From an uncultured SAR116 cluster alpha proteobacterium (GTDB lineage: Bacteria; Pseudomonadota; Alphaproteobacteria; Puniceispirillales; Puniceispirillaceae): a stretch of 64,000 nt of DNA. The stretch covers positions 1 through 64,000 of the forward strand of contig CACHEI010000007.1 in the NCBI GenBank assembly GCA_902578815.1, given 5' to 3'. A model generated the notes under the pieces. The model saw only the letters and a program-made list of their open reading frames with translations. It ran no database searches and was not told the origin of the DNA. Below, one piece after another: positions 28,146 through 37,117 of this stretch. The position numbers and the translations under genes were made by a program. Position 1 is the stretch's first letter, and every line of letters starts with the position of its first letter.

Positions 28146-29029
28146 TGACAGACAATGAGTTATCAACCACCGAAATGGAACAGATAAATCAACAGATTGA
28201 TGCGCTGCCTCCATTACGCACACTTGTCGATGAATTAGATATTAAAGCTCGCAAATCACTGGGGCAGAATTTTCTCTTCGACATGAACCTCACTCGCCGG
28301 ATCGCCCGTTCGGCGCAACCACTGACGGGAACAACAATCGAGATTGGGCCCGGGCCGGGTGGACTTACAAGAGCAATACTTCTTGAGGGCGCCAACGATC
28401 TAATAACCATTGAGAAGGACTGGCGTGCCAGTGCTCTTCTGCAATCTCTGATGATGGCTGCCGGGAAACGTATGACGCTGGTTGAGGACGACGCGCTAAA
28501 ATGTGCTATCTGGCAGATGGGAACGACGCCAAGGCGCGTTATTGCAAATCTGCCCTACAACATCGCAACGACACTGCTCATCAAATGGCTGGAGCATGCA
28601 TCTGATTTTACCTCGCTCACGCTGATGTTTCAACGTGAGGTAGCGCTCCGCATCACTGCCCGTCCTGGTGATAGCGAATATGGCCGCTTGAGTATTCTGG
28701 CCAACTGGAAAGCCGAAACCGAAATCCTTTTTGATGTTCCGGCATCGGCTTTTGTACCACAACCAAAGATTATCTCCTCAGTAATAAAGGTTATCCCGCT
28801 AGCGAAGCCACGATTTGACTGCAACCAGAGCTATCTCGAAAATGTGACACGCCATGCCTTTAGACAACGCCGCAAAATGTTGAGCAATTCACTCAAACAT
28901 ATAGGCGGGCAAGAGTTGCTAGCAGAAGCGGGCATAAACCCCAAGGCACGCCCGCAGGAACTAGAAGTTGCTGAATTCTGCGCGCTCGCACGCTGCCTGG
29001 AGGCTAGAGACCGCCAGAAACGGCCCTAA
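28145..29029 (+). CDS. rsmA: 16S rRNA (A1518/A1519) dimethyltransferase
   Basis: Also called KsgA; dimethylates two adenines near the 3' end of 16S rRNA late in 30S assembly. The 294-residue product has KSLGQNFLFDMNLTRRIA, the SAM motif IEIGPGPGGLTRAIL, and the catalytic motif IANLPYNIATTLL. The C-terminal helical domain contains RHAFRQRRKMLSNSLK. It is the last gene of the lptFG-surA-pdxA operon and ends 18 bases from the convergent gmk. Confidence 0.96.
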   Translation: MTDNELSTTEMEQINQQIDALPPLRTLVDELDIKARKSLGQNFLFDMNLTRRIARSAQPLTGTTIEIGPGPGGLTRAILLEGANDLITIEKDWRASALLQSLMMAAGKRMTLVEDDALKCAIWQMGTTPRRVIANLPYNIATTLLIKWLEHASDFTSLTLMFQREVALRITARPGDSEYGRLSILANWKAETEILFDVPASAFVPQPKIISSVIKVIPLAKPRFDCNQSYLENVTRHAFRQRRKMLSNSLKHIGGQELLAEAGINPKARPQELEVAEFCALARCLEARDRQKRP

Positions 29030-29047
29030 AAGCCCCGTTAAGTTCCT

Positions 29048-29692
29048 TTATAGGCCGGCGCGCATCCTCTTAACAAAATCTGTCAAGCCGACCTGACGGT
29101 CGCGTTTTAGCCGTTCCGCCGTCAAAATGGCTTTGACCGATGCTACCGCAATGTCAATGTCATGGTTGACGACAATATAATCATATTCGCGATAATGGCT
29201 GATTTCATCGGATGCTCTGGCCATTCGGGCTGAAATCACCCCGGCGGAATCCTGCGCTCGCTTACTCAGGCGGATTTCTAGATCACGCGTTGATGGTGGA
29301 AGAATGAAAACCGAGACGAGATCTTCACGTTTGGCATCGGCGATCTGCTGCGTCCCCTGCCAGTCTATATCAAACAGCACATCTCGTCCTCCCTCAAGTG
29401 CTTTCATAACCGCTCCCTTGGGCGTGCCGTAATAGTGGTCAAACACTTTGGCATATTCCAGAAATTCACGATTGTTGATCATGATGTGAAAACTGTCACG
29501 GTCGACAAAATGATAATCTCGCCCCTCAACCTCACCTGGGCGGCGCTTTCGGGTGGTCGCCGAAATCGACATTTCGAGCGTGAAGTCCTCATTTAGGAGC
29601 CTACGGGCGATTGATGTTTTGCCGGCTCCTGATGGGGATGACAGCACTAGCATCAGGCCACGTCGGCCAATCACGTTGTTGGAGTCACTCAT
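29048..29692 (-). CDS. gmk: guanylate kinase
   Basis: Phosphorylates GMP to GDP. The 214-residue product has the P-loop LVLSSPSGAGKTSIARRLL, the GMP-binding stretch SATTRKRRPGEVEGRDYHFV, and the lid and base-binding residues in DVLFDIDWQGTQQI. It is on the minus strand after fabF-mltG, a conserved order. Confidence 0.96.
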   Translation of the reverse strand: MSDSNNVIGRRGLMLVLSSPSGAGKTSIARRLLNEDFTLEMSISATTRKRRPGEVEGRDYHFVDRDSFHIMINNREFLEYAKVFDHYYGTPKGAVMKALEGGRDVLFDIDWQGTQQIADAKREDLVSVFILPPSTRDLEIRLSKRAQDSAGVISARMARASDEISHYREYDYIVVNHDIDIAVASVKAILTAERLKRDRQVGLTDFVKRMRAGL

Positions 29693-29730
29693 TTCTTACT
29701 ACATCTCTAATATGCTTTTGACAGAACCAC

Positions 29731-30720
29731 CTATTGAGGCGCGGCTACCTGTCGTTGGCGAAATAGTTGTACATTCTTGTTATGGGCGTCCAGTGTTTTC
29801 GCAAATAACAACCCGCCCTTGCCATCTGAGACGAAATACATATTCTTTGTCTTTGCAGGGTGCAACACAGCCTCGATTGATTCCCGACTAGGATTGCAAA
29901 TAGCGGTTTGTGGCAGGCCCTTGATGACATAGGTATTCCATGCTGTTCTGCGTTTCAGGTCAGATTTGCGGATGGATCGCGAATTATTGCTATCCACTCC
30001 ATAAAGAACAGTTGGATCAGATTGCAGGCGCATGCCAGAGCGTAGCCGATTGACAAAAACCCCAGCCACCTCACGACGATCTGCACTGTCACCCGTCTCG
30101 AGCTCGACAATAGACGCGAGAATTACCGCTTCCTGTGGTGTCTTGAGAGGCAGATCGGCGCTGCGTTCTAACCAGGCCTCAATCAACTCCATTTCACGCT
30201 TCTGCTGCATCCTGTCCAGCAATGCTTGTCGGGAGGTTCCATAGGTGAAAAAATAAGTTTCGGGCAAGAGGCTGCCCTCATCAGGTGTGGATTTTACCTC
30301 GCCCGTCAACGTTGACAAGTCATTAAGAAGCCCAACTATCTGGGCAACCGTCATTCCCTCAACAATAGTAAGGCGTCGCTGATAGCTCTTTCCCTGATGA
30401 ATCAGTGCCAGCGTGACGCCGAGACTGGCGCGAGCTGGAATCAAATATTCGCCTGCTTTTGGCAGATAGCTATCACCAGCAAGGAATTTGGCCAGATCAT
30501 AATGAAATAGCTCGGTGATGACACCGGCACGTTTTAGGTGCTGGCGGATCGTAGTATGCCCATCTCCAAACCCTACGACGACAAATACATCGTTGCTGTG
30601 CGGTCCGGGGGACTGCAACACCTTAGCATGCCAACTCCACAACCCAATCGTGATAAGACCGGCAACAACAGCAATACCCGCGAACGACCAGATCAGATAC
30701 CGGACGGCACGGGATGCCAT
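29731..30720 (-). CDS. mltG: endolytic murein transglycosylase MltG
   Basis: Membrane-anchored transglycosylase that cuts nascent glycan strands and limits their length. The 329-residue protein has one N-terminal membrane helix (YLIWSFAGIAVVAGLITIGLW), a LysM-like region (GEYLIPARASLGVTLALIHQG) and the YceG catalytic domain. The predicted catalytic Glu is in ILASIVELETGDSADR, followed by RLQSDPTVLYG and the closing LPQTAICNPSRESIEAVLHP. Its ATG overlaps the fabF stop by one base. Confidence 0.94.
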   Translation of the reverse strand: MASRAVRYLIWSFAGIAVVAGLITIGLWSWHAKVLQSPGPHSNDVFVVVGFGDGHTTIRQHLKRAGVITELFHYDLAKFLAGDSYLPKAGEYLIPARASLGVTLALIHQGKSYQRRLTIVEGMTVAQIVGLLNDLSTLTGEVKSTPDEGSLLPETYFFTYGTSRQALLDRMQQKREMELIEAWLERSADLPLKTPQEAVILASIVELETGDSADRREVAGVFVNRLRSGMRLQSDPTVLYGVDSNNSRSIRKSDLKRRTAWNTYVIKGLPQTAICNPSRESIEAVLHPAKTKNMYFVSDGKGGLLFAKTLDAHNKNVQLFRQRQVAAPQ

Positions 30721-32006
30721 CAGGTCACTTCGCCAAAAATTAAAGAGGCATTGGTACCGCCAAAACCAAATGAATTTGACATCGCATTACGCACCCGGCG
30801 CTGCTTCGCCTCCAACGGCACGAGATCTAAGCCAGCTACTGCATCCTCAGGATCATTTAGATTAAGTGTCGGCGGCACTTCGCCAGTCTGCACCGCCTTG
30901 ATTGAATAGATCGCCTCAATCGCGCCGGCAGCACCAAGCAGATGGCCCGTGGCACTCTTGGTAGAAGACATGGACACGGTCTTGATGGAATCGCCAAGCA
31001 GGCGAGACACCGCGGCAGCCTCAATCAAATCACCAAGTGGAGTTGAAGTGCCATGGGCGTTGACATAGTCAATCTGCTCAGGTGCCAAAGCTGCGCGTTT
31101 GAGCGCCGCTTGCATGGCCCTGAAGCCACCATCACCATCCGCTGCCGGTGCGGTGATATGATGCGCGTCCCCTGACATGCCATATCCCTTGATTTCAGCA
31201 TAAATGGTCGCGCCCCTAGCTTTTGCATGTTCAAGTTCCTCGAGGACGACAATGCCAGCCCCCTCACCCATTACAAAACCATCACGTCCCTTATCCCATG
31301 GCCGCGAAGCACTTTCTGGCGTCTTATTATAGCCTGATGACAACGCTCGCGCCGCAGCAAAACCTACCATACCGATACGGCAAACCGCAGCTTCAGCGCC
31401 ACCAGCCACCATCACATCTGCATCGTCCAGCGCAACCATGCGTGCAGCATCACCAATTGCATGCGACCCTGTTGAACAGGCAGTCACAACCGAATGATTT
31501 GGCCCACGAAATCCATATTTTATGGAGACGTGGCCTGAAATCAAATTGATCAGCGCAGAGGGAATGAAAAACGGGCTAATGCGCCGCGTCCCCCTGTCAT
31601 TCATTAGCTGATCTGTCTGAACAATTGTGTCAAGGCCACCAATGCCTGAGCCAATCATTACTCCGGTACGGTTCTGCGCCTTCACATCCTTTGGTTTCCA
31701 CCCTGCGTCTTCGACCGCCTGAATAGCGGCAACAAGGCCAAGCTGGATGAAACGGTCCTGTTTTCGCTGTTCCCGCGGTTCGATCCAATTATCTAGATTG
31801 AGACCACCAACAGCATCAGCGGCCGGTACCTGTCCTGCAATACGGCAAGTGATATCACTCACATCAAAGCTGCCGATGCGTGAAATTCCACTCTTCCCAT
31901 TTGTAATCTGGGACCAGTTATGGGCAACACCAACCCCGAGTGGTGTAACCATACCCAGACCGGTAACAACAACACGGCGCAAGGCAAGCCTCCGGACAGG
32001 TTTCAA
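30720..32006 (-). CDS. fabF: beta-ketoacyl-[ACP] synthase II
   Basis: Condensing enzyme for fatty-acid elongation. The 428-residue product starts with VVVTGLGMVTPLGVG; the nucleophilic Cys is in VVTACSTGSHAIGDA, and the two histidines are in NAHGTSTPLGD and KSATGHLLGAAG. The C-terminal NSFGFGGTNASLIF is typical. It follows acpP on the minus strand after a 73-base gap and is coupled to mltG. Confidence 0.96.
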   Translation of the reverse strand: MKPVRRLALRRVVVTGLGMVTPLGVGVAHNWSQITNGKSGISRIGSFDVSDITCRIAGQVPAADAVGGLNLDNWIEPREQRKQDRFIQLGLVAAIQAVEDAGWKPKDVKAQNRTGVMIGSGIGGLDTIVQTDQLMNDRGTRRISPFFIPSALINLISGHVSIKYGFRGPNHSVVTACSTGSHAIGDAARMVALDDADVMVAGGAEAAVCRIGMVGFAAARALSSGYNKTPESASRPWDKGRDGFVMGEGAGIVVLEELEHAKARGATIYAEIKGYGMSGDAHHITAPAADGDGGFRAMQAALKRAALAPEQIDYVNAHGTSTPLGDLIEAAAVSRLLGDSIKTVSMSSTKSATGHLLGAAGAIEAIYSIKAVQTGEVPPTLNLNDPEDAVAGLDLVPLEAKQRRVRNAMSNSFGFGGTNASLIFGEVT

Positions 32007-32079
32007 TCAATATTGTATTCGGCCTCCAATCAACGCGTACGCGTGAGAAACTCCAGAGGCCGAATATAAAGTCAATGGC

Positions 32080-32316
32080 TTAGGAAGCGCTTTCCTCTAA
32101 GAAAGAGACAGCATCTTTCACAGTTAGAATACGCTCGGCAGCATCGTCTGGAATTTCAACGCCAAACTCTTCCTCAAACGCCATCACCAACTCAACAGTA
32201 TCGAGGCTGTCTGCTCCTAGATCATCAATAAAGCTCGCGCCATCGACTACCTTTTCGGCATCAACTCCAAGATGTTCAACCACAATATTTTTCACACGAT
32301 CTGCGATATCGCTCAT
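32080..32316 (-). CDS. acpP: acyl carrier protein
   Basis: The 78-residue acidic carrier of fatty-acid synthesis. The 4'-phosphopantetheine attachment serine is Ser37 in [20 protein letters not shown], and the start [12 protein letters not shown] is typical. It lies between fabG and fabF as in many proteobacteria. The 138-base gap to fabG upstream may hold its own promoter, as is common for this highly expressed gene (inference). Confidence 0.97.
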   Translation of the reverse strand: MSDIADRVKNIVVEHLGVDAEKVVDGASFIDDLGADSLDTVELVMAFEEEFGVEIPDDAAERILTVKDAVSFLEESAS

Positions 32317-32454
32317 TTATGCCCCCATTCAGACGGTTACAGTTACCCCCTCAAACGGGGAAAATTTGGAAGTTGCGCGGCAATAACATAGTTTTTTACT
32401 CGGCGCCACCCCGAATAATGTCATTCATCGCTGCGGGATTCAGCAACGCCAATC

Positions 32455-33192
32455 TTATAGCATAGCCATTCCGCCATTCACATGTATTGTAGCGCCGGTA
32501 ACATAGCCCGCCTCGTCGCTGGCAAGATAGGCAACAGCGGCAGCAATTTCATCAGCCTGGCCAAGACGCGCCGCCGGGACACGGCCAAGCAGCAACGTTT
32601 TCTGCTCATCACTCAATACATCCGTCATCGGTGTTTCAATAAAACCGGGAGCAACAATATTGACCGTCACACCCCGATTGGCAACCTCCTGTGCAAGCGA
32701 TTTGCTAAAGCCAATTATACCTGCCTTTGAGGCCGCATAATTGGTTTGTCCAGGATTACCAGTAAAGCCAACAATTGAAGATATCGAAATGATCCGCCCA
32801 TGGCGCGCCTTCATCATCCCGCGCATTGCGCAGCGGCATAGCATCATGCTGGCTGTTAGATTGATATCTAGTACCTTTTCCCATTCCTCATCCTTCATGC
32901 GTATAGCTAAATTATCGCGGGTAATACCAGCATTATTTACCAAAATGGAGATTGACCCCGCCTTCTGGATAGCCTCCCCAATGATTTCGGCAACCTCCTC
33001 ACGGTTGCCAAGATCGGCGGTGACGGTATAGGCGCGTTCTCCAAGCTCTGCTTGCAGCGCAGCCAGCCTTTCCGCTCGGGTGCCATGAAGGACGACGCTG
33101 GCACCCTGCAAATGCAGTGCACTTGCAATTGCCGCACCAATCGCACCACTTGCGCCTGTTACAAGCGCTGTCTTGCCGGATAAATCAAACAT
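32455..33192 (-). CDS. fabG: 3-oxoacyl-[ACP] reductase
   Basis: NADPH-dependent reduction of 3-oxoacyl-ACP. The 245-residue short-chain dehydrogenase has the nucleotide loop TGASGAIGAAIA, NNAGITRDNL, the catalytic Ser in ISISSIVGFTGNPGQ and the YxxxK pair in TNYAASKAGIIGFSK. The C-terminal end reads GGMAML. fabD, often directly upstream, is not in this window; a serine protease gene lies there instead. Confidence 0.95.
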   Translation of the reverse strand: MFDLSGKTALVTGASGAIGAAIASALHLQGASVVLHGTRAERLAALQAELGERAYTVTADLGNREEVAEIIGEAIQKAGSISILVNNAGITRDNLAIRMKDEEWEKVLDINLTASMMLCRCAMRGMMKARHGRIISISSIVGFTGNPGQTNYAASKAGIIGFSKSLAQEVANRGVTVNIVAPGFIETPMTDVLSDEQKTLLLGRVPAARLGQADEIAAAVAYLASDEAGYVTGATIHVNGGMAML

Positions 33193-33307
33193 ATTTATAC
33201 CCCGATACTATCATAGCCCACCACACCAAAAAGTGACTACCCTCTTGATATTTGTTCAGACCATAATAAACGGCCTAAGCGCGCGCAAGTGGCGTCCACA
33301 ACGCCAA

Positions 33308-34072
33308 TCAGAACCGGACACCATCGGCACGCATTGCCTCCAAACTCTGTTCGATCATCGGCAAGCTGACGGCAAAATTAACACCACCATCAATATCTGC
33401 CTCTTTGGTGAAAATACCATCAACCATGCCCACCAACTGGCCACCAGGGCTCACCAGCGCCCCGCCAGACGCACCCGGATTGACAGCGGCATCCGTCTGG
33501 ATGAAATCTTCGATCTGATTGAAACCAACACCGCTGCGCCTAGTTGCGGAGACAACACCACAGGTTAACGAAATCCCTATTCCAAACGCATTGACCAGGG
33601 CACAGACATGACTACCGACTGTTGGATCCCCAAGGGATAGCTCTATTGCTGGAAAGACTTCATCAACATGAAGTACAGCAACATCACGGCGTCGATCGAT
33701 GCCGTGCAGGTTTGCCGGGTACCGCGTCCCTGCTGCATCAACCACCTCAATTTTAGCAGCCCTTGCCACAACATGGGCTGCGGTCAGGATGTAACTGCCT
33801 GTCGCTGTCTCCAGTGGATAGACAATACCGGTGCCAGCGGGGGCGATACCAGGTGGTGCGCCAAAACCTGGACGTGCATGGCCCGGCCAAGTCGGCTCAA
33901 CCATCAGCACAGATCGTTGAGCCGCTTGCCAAGTCCGTGGACCATGATCAGCAGTCGCAGTAACAGAAGCGCTAAGTACCAGTGAGACAAAAACATGAAA
34001 CAGGCGCGAAAAGCAAATGATGCTTGATTTCAGGTCGCAAATTATTTCCGCGCGCATGACCAAATGCCCCAA
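33308..34072 (-). CDS. trypsin-like periplasmic serine protease (S1C, DegP-type core without PDZ)
   Basis: A 254-residue protein with a hydrophobic N-terminal segment (LFHVFVSLVLSASVTATA) that should act as a signal peptide or anchor. The full trypsin triad is visible: His100 in ILTAAHVV, Asp130 in RRRDVAVLHV and Ser202 in AVNPGASGGALV. No PDZ domain follows, so it is shorter than DegP/DegQ. It lies downstream of the formate dehydrogenase genes on the same strand. It could mature or quality-check their periplasmic parts, but that is inference from position. The start may be the later Met at residue 6. Confidence 0.8.
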   Translation of the reverse strand: MGHLVMRAEIICDLKSSIICFSRLFHVFVSLVLSASVTATADHGPRTWQAAQRSVLMVEPTWPGHARPGFGAPPGIAPAGTGIVYPLETATGSYILTAAHVVARAAKIEVVDAAGTRYPANLHGIDRRRDVAVLHVDEVFPAIELSLGDPTVGSHVCALVNAFGIGISLTCGVVSATRRSGVGFNQIEDFIQTDAAVNPGASGGALVSPGGQLVGMVDGIFTKEADIDGGVNFAVSLPMIEQSLEAMRADGVRF

Positions 34073-34151
34073 AAATTTTGCAGGGTGAACCTTACAGGAA
34101 CGAAGCGAGTCTGCAGTTAAAATTAGATATACTGCGGGAACTGACAGTCGG

Positions 34152-34274
34152 CTAGAGACGGACGTTTTCGCCGCTGTAAACAGATGCCGAGTCCATTCCT
34201 GTACTTATCAACACATAATAGGCGACGACAGCGATAATTACGGCTACGCAGCCACTAATCAGAACCATTTTCAT
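34152..34274 (-). CDS. 40-residue single-pass membrane protein of the formate dehydrogenase cluster
   Basis: A minus-strand frame from ATG 34274 to TAG 34152, with GGGAG about ten bases before the start. The product has one hydrophobic segment (MVLISGCVAVIIAVVAYYVL) and a short polar end with SASVYSGENVRL. It sits 51 bases downstream of the WD40-cytochrome c gene and on the same strand. Similar tiny proteins with a helix followed by a Tyr-Ser/Thr-Arg-Leu-type tail occur near such genes as I recall, but I cannot name a family. Function unknown; perhaps an accessory subunit. Confidence 0.6.
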   Translation of the reverse strand: MKMVLISGCVAVIIAVVAYYVLISTGMDSASVYSGENVRL

Positions 34275-34325
34275 AATTTCGATACTCCCAATTAAACTCT
34301 CTTATAACATTGATCGATAGAAGGC

Positions 34326-35711
34326 TCAATCGTCGGGCATCGTGGCCGATTTTAAAAAAGTTACTAGATCACGCCTATCCTGCGGATTTTTCATCCGCTG
34401 AATTGGCATTTTTGTGCCGGGTGTTACTATATCGGGTCCCTCATCAAACAAACGGCTGATTGTGGTTTCATCCCAGATGATCCGCGATGCCAAAAGTGCC
34501 TCGGAATAGGGGTAACCATCAAGTGTTCCAGCCTCTCTGCCGAAAACACCAAACAATGTTGGGCCGGCGCGACGCTTGCCATCTTTTTCAAGCGTATGGC
34601 AAACGCTACATTTGCGGGCAAATTGCTTTTCTCCATTAGTCATGGCTACACTCGGATGAAATCGACGCGGTTTTCCTGGCGACTCAAGAAATTCGGGTGG
34701 AAACTCAAAAATCGACCATTCCGTGATGTGATCATCGAGACCACCGATAACCAATGTATCCCCCTTTGGCATAACCAACATGCTCCAGACAGGACCATTG
34801 GCCGCCCTGAACTCACGAAAAATACTCCAGTCCCGGGTGTCGGCAAGCATGATCCGGCCCTTTGCTGTCCCAAACCCGATCATATTATCGGCCGCATTAT
34901 AGTGTAGTGAGAGAACCGGAACTCGGTCGTCTCCAAAACGCAATAACTCCGTCTGGTCGGAAAAGCTCACGACATACATTCCGCCATCGGCTGTTCCATA
35001 GGCGAGCATGTCACGTTCTTCATCAATTTCAAAAACGCTCACACCCCAGCCATTACGCACAAGAGAACGCTGATACTCGCCAGTAGCCACAAGCCATCGG
35101 CGGATCGAGCCATCATAGCCGGCGCTGTACAAGTGCTCCATGTCACGTGAGAACTGCACCATGTTAACAGGGCCTTGATGGCCTGTGATAAACCGATCCA
35201 GACGCGGGGCAGCATCCCCTCGCATTTGCCAGAGACCAATCGAGCCATCCCAACTTGCCGAAGCCAACTGGCTCCCATCTGGCGAGAAAGACAGTCCCAC
35301 AACCTTGCCCTTATGACCCGAAAGTATCACTGGTTCGGCGTCATCTTTGTTGGCTGCAATGTCATCCATGTCCCATAAGAGAATAAGTCCATCATCTCCA
35401 GCAGTTGCCAGAATTGCGCTGTCCGGAGAAAAGGTGCCCACATTGACTGCCGCTTCGTGGCCAAAGAGCGTCGCTCGCGGTGCGATTTGGTCCGTCGACC
35501 AGACAACTACAGTATAATCAAAACTGGCGCTCACCATTGCCGAATTGTCAGGTGAAATAGCAAGCCCTTTTACTGGTCCGCCATGTGCAGTATATGTCTG
35601 CATGGCACGGGTGGAGAATGGCAAAAGACAAGCAGCCACAAAGCAGGCAGAGAGATATACACATCCGACCCACCTAAACAGCTTACTATTGCCTCTTGTC
35701 AGCACAAACAT
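34326..35711 (-). CDS. WD40-repeat protein fused to a class I cytochrome c domain
   Basis: A 461-residue exported protein. A signal/anchor helix (VYLSACFVAACLLPFSTRA) precedes seven or so WD40 repeats at about 37-345, with units such as GPVKGLAISPDNSAMVSASF and GHKGKVVGLSFSPDGSQLAS. The C-terminal domain has one haem site, CSVCH at 368-372, the GPTLFGVFGREAG loop and a likely axial Met in PGTKMP (Met435). It follows the cytochrome b subunit of formate dehydrogenase by 18 bases, so it is probably part of the operon. It may carry electrons from the enzyme or hold periplasmic partners on its propeller; neither role is shown by sequence alone. Confidence 0.88.
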   Translation of the reverse strand: MFVLTRGNSKLFRWVGCVYLSACFVAACLLPFSTRAMQTYTAHGGPVKGLAISPDNSAMVSASFDYTVVVWSTDQIAPRATLFGHEAAVNVGTFSPDSAILATAGDDGLILLWDMDDIAANKDDAEPVILSGHKGKVVGLSFSPDGSQLASASWDGSIGLWQMRGDAAPRLDRFITGHQGPVNMVQFSRDMEHLYSAGYDGSIRRWLVATGEYQRSLVRNGWGVSVFEIDEERDMLAYGTADGGMYVVSFSDQTELLRFGDDRVPVLSLHYNAADNMIGFGTAKGRIMLADTRDWSIFREFRAANGPVWSMLVMPKGDTLVIGGLDDHITEWSIFEFPPEFLESPGKPRRFHPSVAMTNGEKQFARKCSVCHTLEKDGKRRAGPTLFGVFGREAGTLDGYPYSEALLASRIIWDETTISRLFDEGPDIVTPGTKMPIQRMKNPQDRRDLVTFLKSATMPDD

Positions 35712-35729
35712 GACGAGCCAACGAAAGGT

Positions 35730-36791
35730 TTATTCGGCGGGTGACGGCGAGCTCTTAGCCCTCTGCTGCTCTTCCTCGACCCACAGATTATGATGCTCCT
35801 TAGCCCAATTTAGGTCGACTTCGCCAGTATGCATGGCATCTATAGCACCTTCCATACCAACTGATCCGATATAAATATGAGCGATGATCATCGCAATAAG
35901 CACAAGAGAAACTAGTCCATGCCAAAGTTGGTTATATTGTTGCTCTTGCATCGGTGTAAAATCGGTCGGAAGGCCTAAACCCACAGTGTTTAGCAATGCG
36001 AAAGTATCAGAAAACATCGTCGTCTGAAATGGAAACATCAAAGCAATCCCTGACAAGCTGACAGAGAGACCGCCAATCATAGTTACCCAGAAAATGATTT
36101 TCTGGCCTGCATTAAACTTTTTTGCCGGTGGATGAACCCCTTTTTTAAAAATGCCACCGCCCATGCGCAGCCACTGCAAGTCAAGTTTGGTGGGGATATT
36201 ATGACGCACCCACAAAACGAAGGAAAGAGCCAGGCCAATCATAAACGCAAACGCTAAGTAGTTATGTGCGTATTTACCACCCGTAGTAAGTGCCGAAAAT
36301 GCCTCCGGACCTATCACTGGGAGTATAACATATCGTCCATAAAGTAAATTTAAACCGGTGAGACCAAGCACCACAAACGATCCAGCCATCAACCAATGTG
36401 CAAACCTATCTATTGAACCGAACCTTACTATCGTTTTATTGGAAGGTCCTTTTTCGATCCTGATTTTACCCCTGATCATATAGAACATTGTGAGGACAAA
36501 CAGCATCATGAAGATTAAAAATCCTCCGATTGTCGACAAAGGCCCATTCCGCAAAGACCTCCAATTGTCACCCTCGGACTGGATCATCACAGCCCCCAGT
36601 TCATTTTTCATCGACACCGACCCAGCATTTCCGGTACGCACAAAGCGCCATAAATCGGCATCAGACTTTAGGCCTAGAGCCTGGCCAGGGACTTCACCCT
36701 GTTGTTGTGCAACAGCGGTAGAATTCAAGGCAACAATACCAGAAAAAAGAGTTACGATGACGGCGACTACGGAGAGAATTCTGCTGTTCAT
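35730..36791 (-). CDS. fdoI: formate dehydrogenase gamma subunit (cytochrome b556)
   Basis: Membrane subunit that takes electrons from the Fe-S subunit and reduces quinone. The 353-residue protein has a cleavable-looking N-terminus (VVAVIVTLFSGIVALNSTAVA), a periplasmic stretch of about 60 residues, then five membrane helices. Candidate haem ligands are the histidines in DRFAHWLMAG, KYAHNYLAF, NQLWHGLVS and MIIAHIYIG. The C-terminal GAIDAMHTGEVDLNWAKEHH is a family signature. It carries a longer N-terminal domain than E. coli FdoI, as in the Rhodobacter/Pseudomonas-type enzymes. Confidence 0.92.
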   Translation of the reverse strand: MNSRILSVVAVIVTLFSGIVALNSTAVAQQQGEVPGQALGLKSDADLWRFVRTGNAGSVSMKNELGAVMIQSEGDNWRSLRNGPLSTIGGFLIFMMLFVLTMFYMIRGKIRIEKGPSNKTIVRFGSIDRFAHWLMAGSFVVLGLTGLNLLYGRYVILPVIGPEAFSALTTGGKYAHNYLAFAFMIGLALSFVLWVRHNIPTKLDLQWLRMGGGIFKKGVHPPAKKFNAGQKIIFWVTMIGGLSVSLSGIALMFPFQTTMFSDTFALLNTVGLGLPTDFTPMQEQQYNQLWHGLVSLVLIAMIIAHIYIGSVGMEGAIDAMHTGEVDLNWAKEHHNLWVEEEQQRAKSSPSPAE

Positions 36792-36815
36792 TTCAAAGCC
36801 TCCCTGGGAACCTAA

Positions 36816-37016
36816 TCAATAATTACTTTGGAAACGCGTTCTACTATTCAGTTCTCTAAGCTGTTCATTATTCAAAGACGAGTCCACCTTGCCTAAATAC
36901 GTCCCTTTTTCATAATTGAGGGGTCTTCCTTGCTCTTCTTCGCGGCAGGCAGACATGCCAGAAGCCAAAGAAATCACCAACAGCAGAAAAACTGATCTTG
37001 TCAAAATATGACGCAT
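36816..37016 (-). CDS. small lipoprotein of the formate dehydrogenase operon
   Basis: A 66-residue protein from ATG 37016, preceded by a GGGCGGG purine-rich site. The upstream in-frame extension has no support. The N-terminal hydrophobic segment VFLLLVISLASGMSAC ends in a cysteine that fits a lipobox, so the mature form is a short outer- or inner-membrane lipoprotein. The tail contains YEKGTYLGKVDSSLNNEQ. Genes of this size and pattern sit between the Fe-S and cytochrome b genes in related clusters. Function unknown. Confidence 0.7.
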   Translation of the reverse strand: MRHILTRSVFLLLVISLASGMSACREEEQGRPLNYEKGTYLGKVDSSLNNEQLRELNSRTRFQSNY

Positions 37017-37117
37017 AGAAACCCGCCCACAGTCTAGAGCCCCGCGTTGGGGACAGTTCTTAAACAAAACGTGCGAAACCCCGGTGTTTAAGAGAGGTTT
37101 CGCACAATGTATTTTTG

